DNA of 8,565 nucleotides. Origin: Methanoregulaceae archaeon (GTDB lineage Archaea; Halobacteriota; Methanomicrobia; Methanomicrobiales; Methanospirillaceae). Positions within the stretch are counted from its first letter, which is position 1. Each line of letters begins with the position of its first letter. A program made the translations under genes and the position numbers. Below the pieces are notes generated by a model. That model made no database searches, was not told where the DNA came from, and worked only from the letters and a program-made list of their open reading frames with translations. The stretch covers positions 1-8,565 of the forward strand of contig JALOPT010000057.1 in NCBI GenBank assembly GCA_025453715.1, written 5' to 3'. This document shows, in pieces, positions 1 to 6,280 of this stretch.

Positions 1-139
1 AGTGGCTTTGCTCCCGGACAAAATCCCTGTCCCGGGAAATCTTCAGGTAGGATGCCTCGAGTTCAATGAGGGCTGCCATTAATGCTTCCGGGACATACTG
101 CCCCCCGAATTTACCAAACCTGCCCGTTTTACCTGTCAT
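1..139 (-). CDS. trpB: Tryptophan synthase beta subunit, N-terminal part (runs off the window)
   Basis: This is the N-terminal 46 codons of TrpB, the PLP enzyme that condenses indole with serine to give tryptophan, normally in an alpha2beta2 complex with TrpA. The visible protein starts MTGKTGRFGKFGGQYVPEAL, which is the signature N-terminus of the TrpB1 family (F-G-G-Q-Y-V-P-E). It then continues through the first helix (LIELEASYLKI). The ATG at 139 lies inside the end of trpF, whose TAA is at 131-129, an 11-nt overlap. A GAGG Shine-Dalgarno match sits about 6 nt upstream of the ATG. The PLP lysine and the rest of the enzyme lie outside the window, and trpA is presumably further downstream. 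The short overlap suggests translation is coupled to trpF. Family identity is very secure; only completeness is unknown. Confidence 0.95.
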   Translation of the reverse strand, partial: MTGKTGRFGKFGGQYVPEALMAALIELEASYLKISRDRDFVREQSH

Positions 140-719
140 CCGGTGCCTCTTTTACGTTTCGTATAAACCTGCTCACTAGACCCGGTTCTTTTATCCCGGG
201 CCGGTTCTCAACCCCTGATGCCACATCTACGGCATACGGCCTGACATCTGCTATTGCATCCTTTACATTTCCAGGAGTGAGCCCCCCGGCAAGAATTACG
301 GGGACCTTTGATCGCCGGACCACATCGCGGGCATACGAGGGGTCATAGTGCAGGCCCATTCCATGACTGTCATCAATAATGACCGCGTCACAGTCTTCCG
401 GGAGCGGCTCACCTCTTCCAATTACCCGGATCAGCCTGCTTTCCAGGTCTTTGGGAAATGAAAACGGGTGAGATATCTGGATTGCAGAGGGATGCAACTC
501 CAGCATCCTTGCAACATCATCCATGGAATGGGTATGGCTCACTGCCACTGTTGCGGTGAAAGGGCCGACTGCTTCAAAGATTTCCCGTGCACGTTCCATG
601 CTTACCACCCGCTTTGATACTCCGCCTGAAAACATTACCACCCCTATTGCATCGGCGCCCGCGGCCTCTGCCTGGACAGCGTCCTCAACGGATGTAATAC
701 CACATATTTTTACGCGAAT
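129..719 (-). CDS. trpF: Phosphoribosylanthranilate isomerase (TrpF), probable ATT start
   Basis: TrpF is a cytosolic (beta/alpha)8-barrel enzyme that isomerises N-(5'-phosphoribosyl)anthranilate to CdRP, the substrate of TrpC. Numbered from the proposed start, the protein opens with (M)RVKICGITSVEDA. C6 is the expected catalytic cysteine, and D116 in VIIDDSHG sits where the family has its catalytic aspartate. The phosphate-binding strands AGGLTPGNV (about 144-152) and DVASGVE (165-171) are present. The length of 196 residues fits the family. No ATG, GTG or TTG lies at the conserved N-terminus. The in-frame codon there is ATT at 719-717, 7 nt after a strong GGAGGG Shine-Dalgarno sequence. The only canonical alternative is a TTG at 791. 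That would add 24 residues with no family resemblance and deepen the overlap with trpC to 82 nt. The proposed start overlaps trpC by 10 nt. The family call is certain; the start is an inference. Confidence 0.93.
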   Translation of the reverse strand: MRVKICGITSVEDAVQAEAAGADAIGVVMFSGGVSKRVVSMERAREIFEAVGPFTATVAVSHTHSMDDVARMLELHPSAIQISHPFSFPKDLESRLIRVIGRGEPLPEDCDAVIIDDSHGMGLHYDPSYARDVVRRSKVPVILAGGLTPGNVKDAIADVRPYAVDVASGVENRPGIKEPGLVSRFIRNVKEAPDDR

Positions 720-1471
720 ACAAATCCCTCCAGAACTTTTTCCGGTCGTGCTGATGCCATAATCGAACTGCCGATTAGAAAGGCATCGCAATACTTCCGA
801 AGGTACCTCACATCAAACGGCCAGCATATACCGCTCATCGATATCAGCGTGATACCGTTCCGGTCCAGTTTTTCTGATAACAGTCTCGTCGTATTGAGGT
901 TTGTCTGCATGGTCTTTAAGTCCCGGTTGTTAATGCCAATCAGGGTTGCCCCGGAGCTGACAGCAAGGGGAATCTCGTTATAGGAATGGAGTTCAACCAG
1001 CGGTTCGATAGCACACATCCTGCAGAACCTGACAAATTCCGGCAGGCGGTCACCGAGCACCGCTGCAATAAGGAGTATGGCGTCTGCCCCAAGCATCCGG
1101 CTTTCCATGATCTGCCGTTTATCGATAATGAAGTCCTTCTGAAGCACGGGGAGACCGGAAACCTTTCTTACGCGTGAAATGTTCTCTGTGGAGCCATGAA
1201 ACCAGAAGGGTTCAGTGAGCACTGAAAGGGCCACGGCGCCCCCGTCAGTCATCATCCGGCACAACTCCTCCGGTTCCCCTTCACTCCTTATACAGCCTGC
1301 TGAAGGCGACGAATATTTAATCTCCGCAATGATCGCATTCCTGCCTTTTGCAGTGTGTATTGCCTGCTGCAGCCGCCCCGGCCCTGGAGGCCCGGTTATT
1401 GGAATGCCGGTGACATCCGGGAGCATTGCGACTCTTGATAGTGTCCGCTCGACAATTTCATCAAGTATCAT
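710..1471 (-). CDS. trpC: Indole-3-glycerol phosphate synthase (TrpC)
   Basis: TrpC closes and decarboxylates CdRP to indole-3-glycerol phosphate in the cytosol. The 253-residue protein shows the family's barrel motifs in order: IAEIKYSSPSAG (48-59, E50 and K52), SVLTEPFWFHGS (83-94), PVLQKDFIID (108-117, general acid K112), LGADAILLI (127-135), LVELHS (158-163, E160), GINNRDL (179-185, N181) and FLIGSSIM (231-238). By alignment from memory these match E51, K53, K110, E159 and N180 of the Sulfolobus enzyme. One key position departs from the family. The strand normally reading (A/S)ESGI reads SMSGI, so the conserved active-site glutamate (Sulfolobus E210) is M212 here. The ATG overlaps the trpD stop by ATGA, and the 3' end contains the trpF Shine-Dalgarno sequence. 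Length and all other motifs are intact, so it is probably functional. Confidence 0.96.
   Translation of the reverse strand: MILDEIVERTLSRVAMLPDVTGIPITGPPGPGRLQQAIHTAKGRNAIIAEIKYSSPSAGCIRSEGEPEELCRMMTDGGAVALSVLTEPFWFHGSTENISRVRKVSGLPVLQKDFIIDKRQIMESRMLGADAILLIAAVLGDRLPEFVRFCRMCAIEPLVELHSYNEIPLAVSSGATLIGINNRDLKTMQTNLNTTRLLSEKLDRNGITLISMSGICWPFDVRYLRKYCDAFLIGSSIMASARPEKVLEGFVFA
726..731 (-). promoter_or_regulatory. Ribosome binding site deciding the trpF start
   Basis: The minus strand reads GGAGGG here, inside the last codons of trpC. It is followed by 7 nt and then the ATT codon at 719-717 that precedes CGC GTA AAA (Arg-Val-Lys), the conserved start of TrpF. This is one of the best Shine-Dalgarno matches in the operon. 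It is the main reason for preferring ATT 719 to the TTG at 791. Confidence 0.65.
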
Positions 1472-2499
1472 ACCTGACCCCCGGTAGCATCTACCAGTGC
1501 ATTGAGTTTTTCCATTGCCCCCCCGGTATCAATTGAAATTTTTGCTTGGGTGATACCTTCCTGTATCGAGCCGGCCTTTCCGGCTGTATATATCGCAGCC
1601 CCGCTGTTGAGGAGGACAATCTCCCGGTGAGACCCTTTTTCCCCTGAAAGGACATCGACAAGGATCCTTGCATTCTCCCTGGAATCCCCTCCGGCTATAT
1701 CTACCGGGTCAGCCTGAGCAAAACCATAGTCACTGCAGTGGATCATCCTGTCGGTTATCCGGGACCCTGACAGTTCAGTCACCAGGGTCTCCCCGGTAGT
1801 CGTGATTTCATCAAGACCGTCCCCATGGACAATCATAGCCCTTGATGTACCAAGGTCGTGGAGGACCTCTGCAAAAATCCGGTTAAGTGCAGGGCTGTAT
1901 ACACCGATTAACTGCTTATCTGCCCCGGCCGGGTTTGTCAGGGGACCAAGAAGGTTAAATATTGTCCGAATCCCTATCTCACGCCTTGATGCGGCCACGC
2001 AATTCATCGCAGGATGGTAGATAGGAGCATACAGGAAGGCAATACCAGTTTCCCTGATAATTTCATCGTTACGCGTTGGTGAAACCGACAGGTTTACTCC
2101 GAGTGTTTCAAGCACATCAGCCGAGCCGCAGCGGCTCGAAACACTCCGGTTCCCATGTTTCACCACCGGGACACCGGCCCCGGCGGCAACAAACGCAGCA
2201 GCGGTACTGATATTGAAACTTCCCTTCCCGTCTCCACCAGTCCCGCAGGTATCAAGGAGTGCCCCTGGATGCCCCCCGCGGAAAGGTACCGCATGGGCCC
2301 TCATTACACGTGCAAACGCCGCAATCTCAGCCGCAACTGGCCCCTTTGCCTGCATTGCCGCCAGGAATGCCCCGGTTTGCGCCCCCGTTGCTTTCCCTCC
2401 AATGATTTCCTGCATGACAGTTCCTGCCATTTCCCTGCTGATACTCCGCCCGTCTATCATCGAGCCGATCGCCTGCCGGATCGCAAGATCAGTATTCAT
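1468..2499 (-). CDS. trpD: Anthranilate phosphoribosyltransferase (TrpD)
   Basis: TrpD transfers the phosphoribosyl group of PRPP to anthranilate, the second step from chorismate. The 343-residue protein has the usual family length. It shows the PRPP-binding loop CGTGGD (85-90) followed by GKGSFNIST, the anthranilate/PRPP segment KHGNRSVSSRCGSAD (114-128), REIGIRTIFNLLGPLTNPA (173-191) and the metal-binding DE pair in VHGDGLDEIT (D230, E231). It is not fused to TrpG, as TrpD is in some enterobacteria. The ATG at 2499 overlaps the trpG stop as ATGA and is preceded by a strong GGAGGTG Shine-Dalgarno sequence about 5 nt upstream. The stop overlaps the trpC start in the same way. This is consistent with stepwise translational coupling. 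Confidence 0.97.
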   Translation of the reverse strand: MNTDLAIRQAIGSMIDGRSISREMAGTVMQEIIGGKATGAQTGAFLAAMQAKGPVAAEIAAFARVMRAHAVPFRGGHPGALLDTCGTGGDGKGSFNISTAAAFVAAGAGVPVVKHGNRSVSSRCGSADVLETLGVNLSVSPTRNDEIIRETGIAFLYAPIYHPAMNCVAASRREIGIRTIFNLLGPLTNPAGADKQLIGVYSPALNRIFAEVLHDLGTSRAMIVHGDGLDEITTTGETLVTELSGSRITDRMIHCSDYGFAQADPVDIAGGDSRENARILVDVLSGEKGSHREIVLLNSGAAIYTAGKAGSIQEGITQAKISIDTGGAMEKLNALVDATGGQV

Positions 2500-3077
2500 G
2501 CTTCCACCTCCTTACCGTAAAGGAAGTTCCGGATAATGCCAGGCCCGTTTATACTGAGAATACTTTCAGGATGGAACTGGACGCCTTCGATCGGGTATTC
2601 CAGGTGGCGGACACCCATGACATATCCATCATCAAGACTTCGTGCAGTGACTTCGAGCGATGCCGGCAGTGATTCGGGATCAACAATGAGTGAATGGTAG
2701 CGTGTCGCGGTAAACGGATTTTCTATCCCCTGGTAAATCCCTTTCCCGTCATGGTTTACCTGGGATGTCTTTCCATGCATCAGGTGGTACCCCTGTATAA
2801 CCGACGCCCCGGCACTATGACAGATGGCCTGGTGACCCAGGCAGACACCCAGGGTAGGAACTGTCCGTGAAAGGGTCCTGAGGGCATGGAGACAGAGACC
2901 TGATCCCTTCGGGTGGCCCGGCCCGGGCGAGAGAATTACCCTGTCAGGGTCGATTTTTTTTAGTATTTTTGGATCTGCATCGGATTTCACGACAACAGGG
3001 TCTGCCCCGAGCGCTCCGACGAGCTGGACAAGGTTGTAGGTAAAACTGTCATGGCAGTCGATGACAAGAACCTTCAT
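2496..3077 (-). CDS. trpG: Anthranilate synthase glutamine amidotransferase component (TrpG)
   Basis: TrpG is the class I glutamine amidotransferase that hydrolyses glutamine and passes ammonia to TrpE. The 193-residue protein begins MKVLVIDCHDSFTYNLVQL, the normal family start. It contains the oxyanion-hole loop SPGPGHPKGSG (50-60), the nucleophile elbow GVCLGHQAI with C79 (77-85), and the catalytic His/Glu of QFHPES (H169, E171). The MHGK segment (100-103) is typical of anthranilate synthase GATases, although the close homologue PabA (para-aminobenzoate synthesis) shares these motifs. The trp context decides for TrpG. An in-frame start at 3158 would add 27 non-homologous residues lying within trpE. 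The ATG at 3077 instead gives an ATGA overlap with the trpE stop and is therefore preferred. Confidence 0.96.
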   Translation of the reverse strand: MKVLVIDCHDSFTYNLVQLVGALGADPVVVKSDADPKILKKIDPDRVILSPGPGHPKGSGLCLHALRTLSRTVPTLGVCLGHQAICHSAGASVIQGYHLMHGKTSQVNHDGKGIYQGIENPFTATRYHSLIVDPESLPASLEVTARSLDDGYVMGVRHLEYPIEGVQFHPESILSINGPGIIRNFLYGKEVEA

Positions 3078-4750
3078 GCCAGCCCCCCTGCAAAACGGAT
3101 AGCAGATCGCATGGCCTCGGCCTTGTCGTTTGCTTCGGTCCATTCCTTTGAAGGACATGAGTCGGCAACAATACCTGCTCCTGCCTGGACGGATGCAATG
3201 CCATCCTTTACATCGGCAGTCCTGATCGCAATGGCAAATTCAAGCTGATTATCGAACCCGATGTACCCGACTGCACCTGCATACAGCCCCCGTTGTTCCG
3301 GTTCAAGTTCGTCAATTATCTGCATTGCCCGGATTTTCGGTGCTCCTGTTACCGTTCCGGCAGGGAAACATGCCTTGAACCCGTCAAAACGGTCTGATTC
3401 TGGCCTGATCTCCCCGGTTACCGTTGAAACGATATGTTGGACATGGGAGTATTTTCCGATTTCCATGAACCGGGGTACCTTTACTGAGCCAAATCTGGAG
3501 ACGCTTCCCACATCGTTCCTTGCAAGGTCCACCAGCATGACATGTTCTGCACGTTCCTTTTCATCGTGAAGGAGATCGAGTGCAAGGGTAGTATCCTCAT
3601 CAGGTGTATGTCCTCGTTTACGGGTACCGGCTATCGGGACGGTGGTAAGATTTTTTCCTTCCACGCGGACGAGCATCTCCGGGCTTGCACCGACTACCGC
3701 ATGCCCTGGAAAATCCAGGAAATACATGTAAGGGCTCGGGTTTACTATCCTGAGTGCCCGGTAAAGGGCAAACGGATCTCCCGTGAAGGGGAACACTTCT
3801 TTCCTTGAAATGACCGCCTGGACGATTTCACCTTTTCTGATATAATTCTTGACCAGTTTGACCGAACGGATGAATTCATTCCTTCCCTGGCCGGACAGAG
3901 TGATAACCGGTTGTCGAGCAGTAGTACTGTTCCCTTCGTGTTGGGTAGGGAGAACTGTTATCTCCTTTACGTTGAGAGTTTTTGTGTCAACCGGAAATTC
4001 GTACACTCCGGGGGAATCTGCAGTATCTGCTCTGGAACCCGGAAGGGTAAAAGGCCCCCCATCCAGAAGTCGCTTTATAACTTCAATTTGTAACGCCAGG
4101 GCTGAATTGATGCGTTCATATTCATCCACAGGGTCAATTTCTCCGGTAATTATTGCATTGCAGATAAGTGACAGGGTATCGTTCCGGTGATCAAATACGA
4201 TACATTCCGTGCATAGCATGAATTCCGCAACGGTTGTTCCGGTATCCGGCTGGTGCCTGCTGGCTCCAATCCCGGGAATGAGGGAGTGCACGAGGTCGTA
4301 TGAGAAATATCCGGCAAATCCCCCGGAGAACCGCGGTACCATGGAGGGTATATAATTAAATACACCGGATATCGCCTTCATTATTTCAATTGCGTCAGTT
4401 CCGGATACATTCCTGAAAAGTGAGACAAGCCGGGGGTCACCGGTGATGCGGGTGGCCGTCCCGATCGAGATATGAAGAATCGGAGAAATTCCAAGGAATG
4501 AATATGATTCAGCCCTGATATCCCGGTCCAGTGACTCGAGGAGAAATCCTCTGCTGCCGCCCGTGCTTGGACTCACTGTACCTTCAGTGGTACACATAAA
4601 GGACCTATAAAGATCAACGGGAGATATCCCATTCCGGGAAAAAGTAATACTGAGCGGAATTACGACAGGTTTTACAGATTCATCTGCGAGCCTGCAAAAA
4701 TCAGTCCTTGTGAGACTTACGGCCCCCTCTATTCCGCCAGGTATCCCCAT
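3074..4750 (-). CDS. trpE: Anthranilate synthase component I (TrpE)
   Basis: TrpE converts chorismate, with ammonia from TrpG, to anthranilate. It is the committed and usually feedback-inhibited step. The N-terminal domain carries LLES (70-73), the tryptophan-binding element in characterised TrpE proteins. The chorismate-binding domain follows: QAVISRKEVF (311-320), PSPYMYFLDF (338-347), GASPEML (354-360), PIAGTRKRG (372-380), DEKERAEHVMLVDLARND (396-413), YSHVQHIVS (434-442), FPAGTVTGAPKIRAM (462-476) and QAGAGIVADS (522-531). At 558 residues it is longer than a typical TrpE of about 500. Part of the excess is a polar linker around 231-285. The ATG at 4750 is preferred because GGTGAT, a good Shine-Dalgarno match, ends 9 nt upstream (4765-4760). 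LLES suggests Trp feedback inhibition. The upstream TGTACA pair suggests repression as well. Confidence 0.97.
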   Translation of the reverse strand: MGIPGGIEGAVSLTRTDFCRLADESVKPVVIPLSITFSRNGISPVDLYRSFMCTTEGTVSPSTGGSRGFLLESLDRDIRAESYSFLGISPILHISIGTATRITGDPRLVSLFRNVSGTDAIEIMKAISGVFNYIPSMVPRFSGGFAGYFSYDLVHSLIPGIGASRHQPDTGTTVAEFMLCTECIVFDHRNDTLSLICNAIITGEIDPVDEYERINSALALQIEVIKRLLDGGPFTLPGSRADTADSPGVYEFPVDTKTLNVKEITVLPTQHEGNSTTARQPVITLSGQGRNEFIRSVKLVKNYIRKGEIVQAVISRKEVFPFTGDPFALYRALRIVNPSPYMYFLDFPGHAVVGASPEMLVRVEGKNLTTVPIAGTRKRGHTPDEDTTLALDLLHDEKERAEHVMLVDLARNDVGSVSRFGSVKVPRFMEIGKYSHVQHIVSTVTGEIRPESDRFDGFKACFPAGTVTGAPKIRAMQIIDELEPEQRGLYAGAVGYIGFDNQLEFAIAIRTADVKDGIASVQAGAGIVADSCPSKEWTEANDKAEAMRSAIRFAGGLA

Positions 4751-4759
4751 TCCACCGGC

Positions 4760-4765
4760 ATCACC
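4760..4765 (-). promoter_or_regulatory. Ribosome binding site of trpE
   Basis: The minus strand reads AAAGGTGAT at 4768-4760, a match to the archaeal consensus AGGAGGTGAT. The ATG at 4750 follows after 9 nt. The same bases overlap the ATG at 4761 of an upstream short frame, so translation of that frame and trpE initiation would compete here. Confidence 0.55.
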
Positions 4766-4820
4766 TTTGAATAGCAGGTACCGGAATTTCCCGGGCCCCG
4801 CCTGTTTATTTTCTCCCTTA

Positions 4821-4847
4821 AAGGAGGTAAATCATTCATACCACCTT
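4821..4847 (-). other. Hairpin with nested short upstream frames in the trpE leader
   Basis: On the minus strand AAGGTGGTA (4847-4839) and TACCTCCTT (4829-4821) form an inverted repeat with 8 of 9 pairs around a 9-nt loop. The 5' arm resembles a Shine-Dalgarno sequence, and the 3' arm resembles the anti-SD end of 16S rRNA. Two short frames begin here. ATG 4835, in the loop, gives the five-residue peptide MIYLL and stops at 4818. ATG 4839 gives a 36-residue frame ending at 4729, which overlaps the trpE start and contains a single Trp. Whether either is translated depends on the unknown transcription start. A role in trpE translation control is a hypothesis. Confidence 0.3.
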
Positions 4848-4858
4848 ATTGTAGTTGT

Positions 4859-4884
4859 AATAATAAATACATTGTGGTATTTTA
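4859..4884 (-). promoter_or_regulatory. Candidate trpE promoter (TATA-like elements)
   Basis: Reading toward trpE, the AT-rich segment contains TAAAATA (4884-4878) and GTATTTATTATT (4870-4859), either of which could serve as a TATA box. With the usual spacing of about 26 nt, transcription would start near 4855 or near 4840, leaving a leader of roughly 90-105 nt. The first candidate abuts the TGTACA dyad. A repressor bound there would block TBP/TFB access. The choice between the two cannot be made from sequence alone. Confidence 0.5.
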
Positions 4885-4902
4885 TTGTACATTGTTGTAC
4901 AA
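4885..4902. promoter_or_regulatory. Paired TGTACA operator (TRP-box-like)
   Basis: The bases TTGTACATTGTTGTACAA form a perfect 7-bp dyad around a 4-nt spacer. They contain two TGTACA hexamers (4886-4891 and 4896-4901) whose centres are 10 bp apart, one helical turn. TGTACA is the TRP box bound by TrpY, the tryptophan-responsive repressor described in Methanothermobacter. The position directly upstream of the likely trpE TATA element fits a repressor site. Related TTGT-rich half-motifs occur nearby (4849-4859, 4872-4879, 4910-4916). No trpY gene is in this window, so the regulator's identity is inferred. Confidence 0.65.
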
Positions 4903-5058
4903 ATTTTTATTGTTGTCCCGTTCATCCCGACTTCCGGGCAGATATGTTCGTGAAACCGGGATCATTCCTGTACCGGAATAAATAAGTAAACCGGCACAGC
5001 ATCTCATCTTTACAGTAATTTCATTTTCATCAACGGGATAATCACACTGACATCCAAA

Positions 5059-5442
5059 ATGATCAGAAAACTAACGATAGAATGGGAGCATACACCAGAC
5101 CTCGCTGAAGTCCCGGTGATAACGTCAGATACCAAAAAGACATTCTGCGGGCTCCTCATGGAACTTCAACCGGCCTTTGAACGGGAGGGTATTATCCTGA
5201 AGTTTACATCCATGCCGATAAGCAGTCCGGCGGGAAGACAATGCCGGATCACCCTTAACGGGAGATCACTTGGGGACCTCATCATGGAAGTAGCAGGAGA
5301 GCAGCGTCTTTGTGAGGGGAGAAGGTGCGAAATAAATATTCCGGTTAATTTTCCTGACATTTTAATAGGAAAGATCCCTTATCGGAGTGTCCCTGACCTG
5401 ATACTCCGGAAAGTCTTTCTCCGGGCCTGCGGTGTCATCTGA
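5059..5442 (+). CDS. DUF2703-like small protein with few cysteines
   Basis: A 127-residue soluble protein of unknown function, divergent from trpE. The layout recalls DUF2703, a thioredoxin-like family. It has KLTIEWEH at the N-terminus (4-11), a helix ending in an 'E-x-x-G-I' turn (LQPAFEREGIILKF, 36-49), CRITLNGRSLGDLI (62-75, compare the family's 'I-ING-x-PLE') and a C-terminal segment PYRSVPDLILRKVFLRAC (107-124). Family members as I recall them have a CxxC pair soon after the W-x-H motif and a second Cys cluster later. Here the first pair is absent, and only C30, C62, C85, C90 and C124 remain, with C85 and C90 separated by four residues. If it belongs to the family, it is a degenerate member. 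There is no clear Shine-Dalgarno sequence before the ATG. The open frame and family-like N-terminus make it a likely real gene; the family call is moderate. Confidence 0.7.
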   Translation: MIRKLTIEWEHTPDLAEVPVITSDTKKTFCGLLMELQPAFEREGIILKFTSMPISSPAGRQCRITLNGRSLGDLIMEVAGEQRLCEGRRCEINIPVNFPDILIGKIPYRSVPDLILRKVFLRACGVI

Positions 5443-5509
5443 AGTAAAAAACAGAATCCGCCATTTTCAGGTATTCCTCCGGGGTCCGGGATTTTAGCAG
5501 ATCCACGGG

Positions 5510-5519
5510 TAAATTATAT
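5510..5519 (+). promoter_or_regulatory. TATA-like box of the first lipoprotein gene
   Basis: TAAATTATAT lies about 30 nt (centre to A) before the ATG at 5545. No Shine-Dalgarno sequence lies between. This spacing fits a leaderless archaeal transcript starting at or within a few bases of that ATG. It argues against the upstream ATG at 5518, which would overlap the box. Confidence 0.45.
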
Positions 5520-5544
5520 GGCTTTCTGCGGCGTTTCATTACCT

Positions 5545-6243
5545 ATGAGATCATGTAACCGGTTGCTGTTTATTGCAGGATTAGTGGTAATTATAGCATT
5601 ATGTACTCTGTTTGCCGGATGCACCTCAATGCAGGAGATCGTACAGCCTCCTGCAACAACCCCGCTGCCAGCACCTGTAGAGACAACAGGACCTGTGGGC
5701 ACAAACGTGGTACCAACAACAGCGGTCGTACAGACATTGCCAGCGGAACCCATACGAAAACCACTCTCTGATACGGAGTTTCTGCTTGCTTATAATACGT
5801 CCCAGGCAAAGATCCTTGATCTTGTCATCACCATCAATACCGAACTTATAAAAGACAGCGTACAGGGAAATATATCACCGGATTACACGGCACTCGGGAG
5901 TTATGCCCGAAGGCTTGGTTCATCTGCAGATGAAGAGATTGCCGGGATGTTAAAATTCAGGGAGATTTCAGACCAGGCCAATGAATCCAGAAAGGAATAC
6001 TATATAAATTACCTTATGCGGCTGAAACCGTTTGCAGCAAACCTTGAAACAGGGTCATCTCTCGCTCAGAAACGTGATTTCAACCTGGCATCAAGGTTTT
6101 TTTCAAACGCGAAAAATGATCTCACCCTTGTACGCGCCCAGGAGATGCCGGAACATCTGAAGGTAATCTCACAGGTCCGGGAGAACCTCGGCCCGTTTAT
6201 GGATAGGATAGAACAACAGGGAACATATCCTGTTCCAGCGTAA
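5545..6243 (+). CDS. Predicted archaeal lipoprotein with helical domain
   Basis: A 232-residue exported protein of unknown function. From the start used here, a basic n-region (MRSCNR) and a hydrophobic stretch (LLFIAGLVVIIALCTLF) lead to the lipobox FAGC, with C26 as the lipidation site. A Pro/Thr/Val-rich spacer follows (about 32-74). The remaining roughly 155 residues look almost entirely alpha-helical and charged, with no motif that I recognise. Lipidation would anchor it on the outer face of the cytoplasmic membrane. An in-frame ATG at 5518 would add nine residues. I prefer 5545 because a TATA-like box at 5510-5519 would then sit at leaderless spacing and the n-region becomes normal. The spacer style matches the other lipoprotein at 7818. 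The gene is almost certainly real; its role is unknown. Confidence 0.85.
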   Translation: MRSCNRLLFIAGLVVIIALCTLFAGCTSMQEIVQPPATTPLPAPVETTGPVGTNVVPTTAVVQTLPAEPIRKPLSDTEFLLAYNTSQAKILDLVITINTELIKDSVQGNISPDYTALGSYARRLGSSADEEIAGMLKFREISDQANESRKEYYINYLMRLKPFAANLETGSSLAQKRDFNLASRFFSNAKNDLTLVRAQEMPEHLKVISQVRENLGPFMDRIEQQGTYPVPA

Positions 6244-6280
6244 TAAATCAGGCTGTTTAGGATAATTACCCCGGCGGATC

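Noticed and set aside
720..791. TTG start at 791 for trpF, giving a 220-residue protein
   Set aside because: The extra 24 residues do not resemble TrpF and lie inside trpC. The SD match near the TTG is weak, while GGAGGG precedes the conserved N-terminus at 719.
2155..2536. Plus-strand open frames of 107 and 121 codons opposite trpD
   Set aside because: They are antisense to a certain gene with strong conserved motifs, and their products are Pro/Arg/Cys-rich without recognisable domains.
3078..3158. 27-residue N-terminal extension of TrpG
   Set aside because: The added residues are the antisense-free second frame of the trpE 3' end and have no family resemblance. ATG 3077 gives the ATGA overlap seen at other junctions.
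3849..4190. 113-codon plus-strand frame opposite trpE
   Set aside because: It is a shadow of the trpE coding strand with no ribosome binding site or recognisable motif.
4821..4836. AAAGGAGGTAA on the plus strand as a strong Shine-Dalgarno sequence
   Set aside because: No open frame of useful length follows on the plus strand. It is better explained as one arm of the leader hairpin on the trpE strand.
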